A DNA stretch of 64,000 nt. It comes from Callipepla californica brunnescens (lineage: Eukaryota > Chordata > Aves > Galliformes > Odontophoridae). The notes under the pieces were generated by a model. The model searched no databases, was not told where the DNA came from, and saw nothing but the letters and a program-made list of their open reading frames with translations. Position 1 is the first letter of the stretch; every line of letters starts with the position of its first letter. The translations under genes and the position numbers were made by a program. The stretch lies in the NCBI GenBank assembly GCA_023055505.1, contig JALIRH010000001.1, positions 119,875,964 to 119,939,963 of the forward strand, given 5' to 3'. Shown here one piece after another: positions 60,486 through 64,000 of this stretch.

Positions 60486-62487
60486 TATCACACGTGGCTG
60501 ACCAAGGAGCCAAAAGAAAAATGTCCTCACTGCTCCCAACTTTGTGTTTTCCTGTGATAAGAGAGGTTGTATCAGAGATTTATTTATCAATATATATTTG
60601 GGCTTGTTTAGAAATTAAAGTATGTAAGCTATGTACTGTAAATTTTGTCAGCACGTGTATCAGGGATGTGTTGTCTAAGCAGTGGAAAATCTCTTTGGAA
60701 TTCAGTTAAATATAATTTCTCCTTCTAGAGACATTTACAGACATACACTGTTTATGTATTAACCTTTGTGGAGTAGTACTATCCTATTTTATTTTTAATA
60801 TACCGTTAAAAAGCATAAAAGTGGCAAAAATGTCCCTCTGACACCAAATTGCTGTGTGACAGGCACAGGTAGCAGCTGACCACAGCTCAGCCATCATCAG
60901 TTTAACAATCCATTGTGATCTCTTATGAATTATTTCAGTAGGTGAAAGGAAGATGAGAAAAATATATAAAAAGGTTGCTATGCCAGTACCCTGGGAGTCG
61001 TTTCATTAAGAGCAAGGCTGGATGCACTACATGCACCTTTCAATCTCAGAAGACTCCAGCTTCACTCCACATGAGTTGTCCCCAGATATCCAAGTGCTCA
61101 GAGCACCTGAATTTTCTCCCATTACCAGCTATGTATTCTTCTATTCCCTCCCTAAATTAATTTCTTCAGTTTGCTGCACACCTGTGAATCTGTCTTTTAA
61201 AAAAAATAAGAAATAAATAACGATTTTCATTATTGTGGCCACGAAGAACTTCTGTTCCTGCTCCTGTCAAGCAGGGCAAAGAGAACTCCTTCAGCACTGG
61301 CCTCAAGTTTGGATCTGAGATGCAGTGTTACACCGAGTTTGCAAAGCTATGTGGCATCCCTTCCCCACGCCTGGGAACTGCCAGAAGAAATATCCTGATA
61401 ATACTTGTGAAAGGCTTAGTCTGAGACCAGCTGCAGATTGTCAGTTGCTGGTTCTGAGTACAAGGCAAAATAGAAGAGGATTATGCAGCTGAATGAGCAG
61501 CGGCGATAAGGGGGAATTCTGGATGAAAAAGCCTCATCCCTGGAAAAAACATGCAAAATCTGAGGCTGCAGGCAGACCACTGGTACAGGAATCTCATTGA
61601 GTAGAGAAAAACAAGCGACAGTAAATCTCTGGAAGCTGTCCACCACCCCTGAGTGCTAATGCATTCTTCCACGTCCATTTGGCATAGAAAAATCTTTAGC
61701 TACAGCGCTCTGTATAAATACATACAGTTATGAAAAAGATATGAGCATGGGTGTCTTTGCCTGCAGCCTGTACAGGAGCAGCAGACATGGAGCTCATTTG
61801 TACACCCCAGTGAGGCCTAATCCGGAAAGCAGTGAGATGCAAGGACTCTCTGCTACCCTCACTGGCTTTTCTTTTTGAAGAAAAGGAAATCCACAGGAGA
61901 TGGATGAGGCGAGCTTTCCACTCAGAAGACCCCCTCACCCTGCCTACTGCTTGTTCATAAAACCTGGGTTGAGCATTCTGACCGCAGGAATGAAATTTCT
62001 TTACCATCCTCTGAGCACCTGCAGGATAGTGTTTGAGTGTAATTTCAGCACTTTGAGACCCAAAGCACATGCTTAATATTTGCTTTGAGATGCCTTTCCT
62101 CGCTAGTGATGGAGAGTTGCATTTCTAAAACTGCCTGGGCAGTGAAGGAGTGTCTGAAAGTGCTTCTGAAGAAATAAGGGATTTTTTTTTTCCTTCTCTC
62201 TTTCTTTTACTTGGAGATATCTCATCACTATCTGTTTGAAATCCTGTTATATTGCAGAGAATAGAGGTGATTTTTGATGTTTCTGGCTGGCAGGTAACAG
62301 CTAAAACACGGGAAAACTCATCAAATGAATATTCCATAAAAGTGAAACAGAAAGTTGGCAGAAAATCTATAGAAATGAACAACCAAAGTGTATAGGCTCA
62401 GGTAGGAATTTAAGAACTCAGTCATGAGAAAAGTGCGATGAGGGAAGGACATTAAAATTCAGTAACTTGGAAGTTGCAATTTATCTC
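60486..62487. other. Unique, less AT-rich block
   Basis: From about 61000 to 62100 the sequence is visibly less AT-rich than its surroundings, yet free of recognised repeats. Frames include 61233-61424 (+, 63 codons), 61416-61678 (-, two frames) and 61696-62070 (-, 124 codons). I recognise no family in any of them. The block could be a regulatory element, a noncoding exon or unremarkable unique DNA. Confidence 0.35.
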
Positions 62488-62645
62488 ATGAAAATAGGTT
62501 GAAAGGACATCAGATATCACGGAGCCCCAACCCCCCTGCCATGGTCTGGTTTAACCCATCAGTTCAGGGTGCCCAGGGCCACATCCAACATGACCTTGAA
62601 TACCTCTGGGGTGGGGCATCCATAGTTTTTCTGGGCAGCATGATA
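62488..62645 (-). mobile_element. CR1 LINE fragment
   Basis: Reversed CR1: AAATAGGTTGAAAGGACATC, ATCACGGAGCCCCAACCCCC, CTGCCATGG, GTGCCCAGGGCCACATCC, ACATGACCTTGAATACCTCT, GGGGTGGGGCATCCATAG and TTTCTGGGCAGC. The terminal ATTCTATG units are missing on the left. Confidence 0.88.
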
Positions 62646-62736
62646 TCTGATCTAAAGAACACGTTGGTATTACTCCTACATATTATAGGTGATACATCTG
62701 ATCTAAAGCATGTGTTACTGGTATTACAACTATACA
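62642..62736. repeat. Local imperfect duplication, about 50-bp spacing
   Basis: GATATCTGATCTAAAG.. and GATACATCTGATCTAAAG.., each followed by a GTTGGTATTAC / GTTACTGGTATTAC-like segment, start at 62642 and 62691. This is a diverged tandem duplication lying between two CR1 pieces. Confidence 0.7.
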
Positions 62737-62804
62737 GTCTCCATGGGTGGTGCAATGGCTGACAGAATCAATACTTCTGGTCTAAAAAAGGCTCGTATAT
62801 TATG

Positions 62805-63200
62805 GAATAATAGAATGTCTGGAGTTGGAAGGGACCCACAAAGATGGTCAAGTCCAATCCCTGGCTCCACATGGCAACACCTGCAATTTAAATCCAGTGT
62901 CTGAGGGTGATGTCCCAGTGTTCCTTGAGCTCTGGTAGCTTGGGGCTGTGCCCACTGCCCTGGGCAGCCTGTTCCATGCCCAATGCCCTCTGGGGCAAAA
63001 CCTTCTCCTAATCATGCACCTGACCGCGCTCATCCATTCCTTTTTGAGGAGCTTCAGACCACCACAAGGAGCTACAAGCTGCCATGAGGCTTCCCCTCAT
63101 CTTCCTCTTGTCTGGTCTGAACAATCCAAGGGACTCCAGCCTGTCCTCATACATCCTACACTCTAAAACCTTCCATACCTTCATAGCTTGGTACATAGCA
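62805..63200 (-). mobile_element. CR1 LINE, 3' end with ORF2 C-terminal remnant
   Basis: Reversed CR1 of the 'GGGACCCA..GGATC' subfamily type: ATAGAATGTCTGGAGTTGG, AAGGGACCCACAAAGATGG, TCAAGTCCAATCCCTGGCTC, GGTAGCTTGGGGCTGTGCCC, ACTGCCCTGGGCAGCCTG and CAAAACCTTCTCCTAATCAT. Beyond that is the ORF2 end, where the minus-strand frame at 63196-63008 reads RMYEDRLESLGLFRPDKRK, equivalent to the YEDRLRELGLFSLEKR block of CR1. Frames on + across it are by-products. Confidence 0.94.
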
Positions 63201-63459
63201 CAGAAACTCTGTCTCTAATGTACCTGATTGTCCTTACATTGTTGCAGTCCTTAAATTTCTTTGCAGCAATCAAAGAAACAGCTACCACATTCTGGCAGGA
63301 CTTATTTCTCAGAGTATCTTTGTCTCTCCTCAAAATGTTTGCATTATAAAACCTTCTTGCTACTCCATTTTCTGTATTTTGGGTGAGCACCAAACATTTT
63401 TATTACGGAGGTTAAAGTCCAAGAGGAAATCTGAAGGTCCCAAAGAAACAAATTCTGAG

Positions 63460-63535
63460 ACATTGTGGTTCTGGTGGGTTGAGGTTGGACTTGATGATCT
63501 TGGAGATCTTTTCCAAATTTAATGATTCTATGATT
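63460..63535 (+). mobile_element. CR1 LINE, very short 3' tail
   Basis: GGTTCTGGTGGGTTGAGG, TTGGACTTGATGATCTTGG, AGATCTTTTCCAAATTTAAT and GATTCTATGATT are the final part of a forward CR1. Confidence 0.9.
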
Positions 63536-64000
63536 GTTTGAAGAATGGAAAATGTGGCTCAATGTGAAAATTCTCAGCAGAGATCTCTGAAAGGAGACTG
63601 AAGGATCCTACCAACTACCAGAAAGCTTTCAAAGGTTCAAGTTGCCCCAGGAGCCTTTGGACCCATACTCAACCCCCAAGAATCAGCATCAGAAAACATG
63701 TAAGATTTCTCCTGTGTTCACCCCAGGATGAATTCCTTATTTCTTCTTTTTACAAGACTTTTGAAATAGAAGCACTATGCATCTTGTAATACAAAACAGA
63801 TGTGTGTCTGGGCTTTCAGCTCCTGATGTACGCGCAGGTTGTGTCTGATAAACAGAAAGCTGAAGCACCGAGCCTGCTTTATCTTGTGCAGCTCTATATG
63901 CTCTTTTTATTTTTATTTTTTTTAAGATCTCAGGCATTTGGATATTCTGCTGAATCACACTTTCTACTTTATCTCCCTTACAAGACTCCATCTGAAGCCT
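63536..64000. other. Unique sequence to window end
   Basis: Nothing recognised. The 84-codon minus-strand frame at 63737-63991 is lysine-rich at its end because of an AT-rich run, and has no known domain. Confidence 0.45.

Noticed and set aside
1..64000. CRISPR arrays, operons, prophage, rRNA or tRNA genes
   Set aside because: No regularly spaced short repeats with unique spacers, no bacterial-style gene packing, and no cloverleaf-like or rRNA segments were seen. The repeats are vertebrate retroelements.

Overview
The window looks like nuclear DNA from a bird, most simply a galliform such as chicken. It is AT-rich, has no long open reading frames, and carries about two dozen pieces of the avian LINE CR1, recognised by the conserved tail (TTGGACTAGATGATCTT ... 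CCTTCCAAC ... ATTCTATGATTCTATGA) and by pieces of its reverse-transcriptase ORF2. It also carries retrovirus-derived LTRs and simple repeats. The bird assignment is firm; the galliform assignment is inference.

I find no protein-coding gene, rRNA, tRNA, CRISPR array or bacterial/phage feature that I can support. Reading frames above about 100 codons are CR1 remnants, simple-repeat translations, or unrecognised frames at about the frequency expected by chance in DNA of this composition. The window is therefore intergenic or lies inside a very large intron.

Layout. 1-4 kb: a truncated LTR at the left edge, a 290-bp polypyrimidine microsatellite (871-1158) and two small tandem duplications. 4-17 kb: six scattered CR1 pieces, then an 850-bp CR1 (16427-17275) that preserves much of the ORF2 C-terminal half. 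17.4-18.0 kb: a complete solo LTR of an avian ERV, with TG/CA ends and 5-bp flanking repeats differing at one base. 19.8-23.7 kb: three CR1 copies. 24.8-25.3 kb: a second solo LTR of the same family as the left-edge copy. 25.3-35.7 kb: mostly unique sequence with a possible third LTR-like unit near 26.2-26.7 kb. 35.76-36.47 kb: a 712-bp uninterrupted purine tract of GGAA/GGGA repeats, followed by a (TG)21. 37.7-47.2 kb: CR1 copies in both orientations, including a well-preserved one (about 38.4-38.8 kb) and a head-to-head pair (40.1-40.6 kb). 49.9-51.2 kb: a composite CR1 whose RT section and 3' end are separated by an opposite-strand CR1 segment. 54-60 kb: largely unique AT-rich DNA. 60.2-63.5 kb: five CR1 pieces around a less AT-rich unique block.

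The window is a record of retroposition and simple-repeat growth in a gene-poor macrochromosome-like region. The items best worth checking are the long purine tract, the composite CR1, the LTRs, and two less AT-rich non-repeat blocks (43.0-43.9 and 61.0-62.1 kb) that could be conserved noncoding DNA. I did not find convincing evidence of a new biological system.
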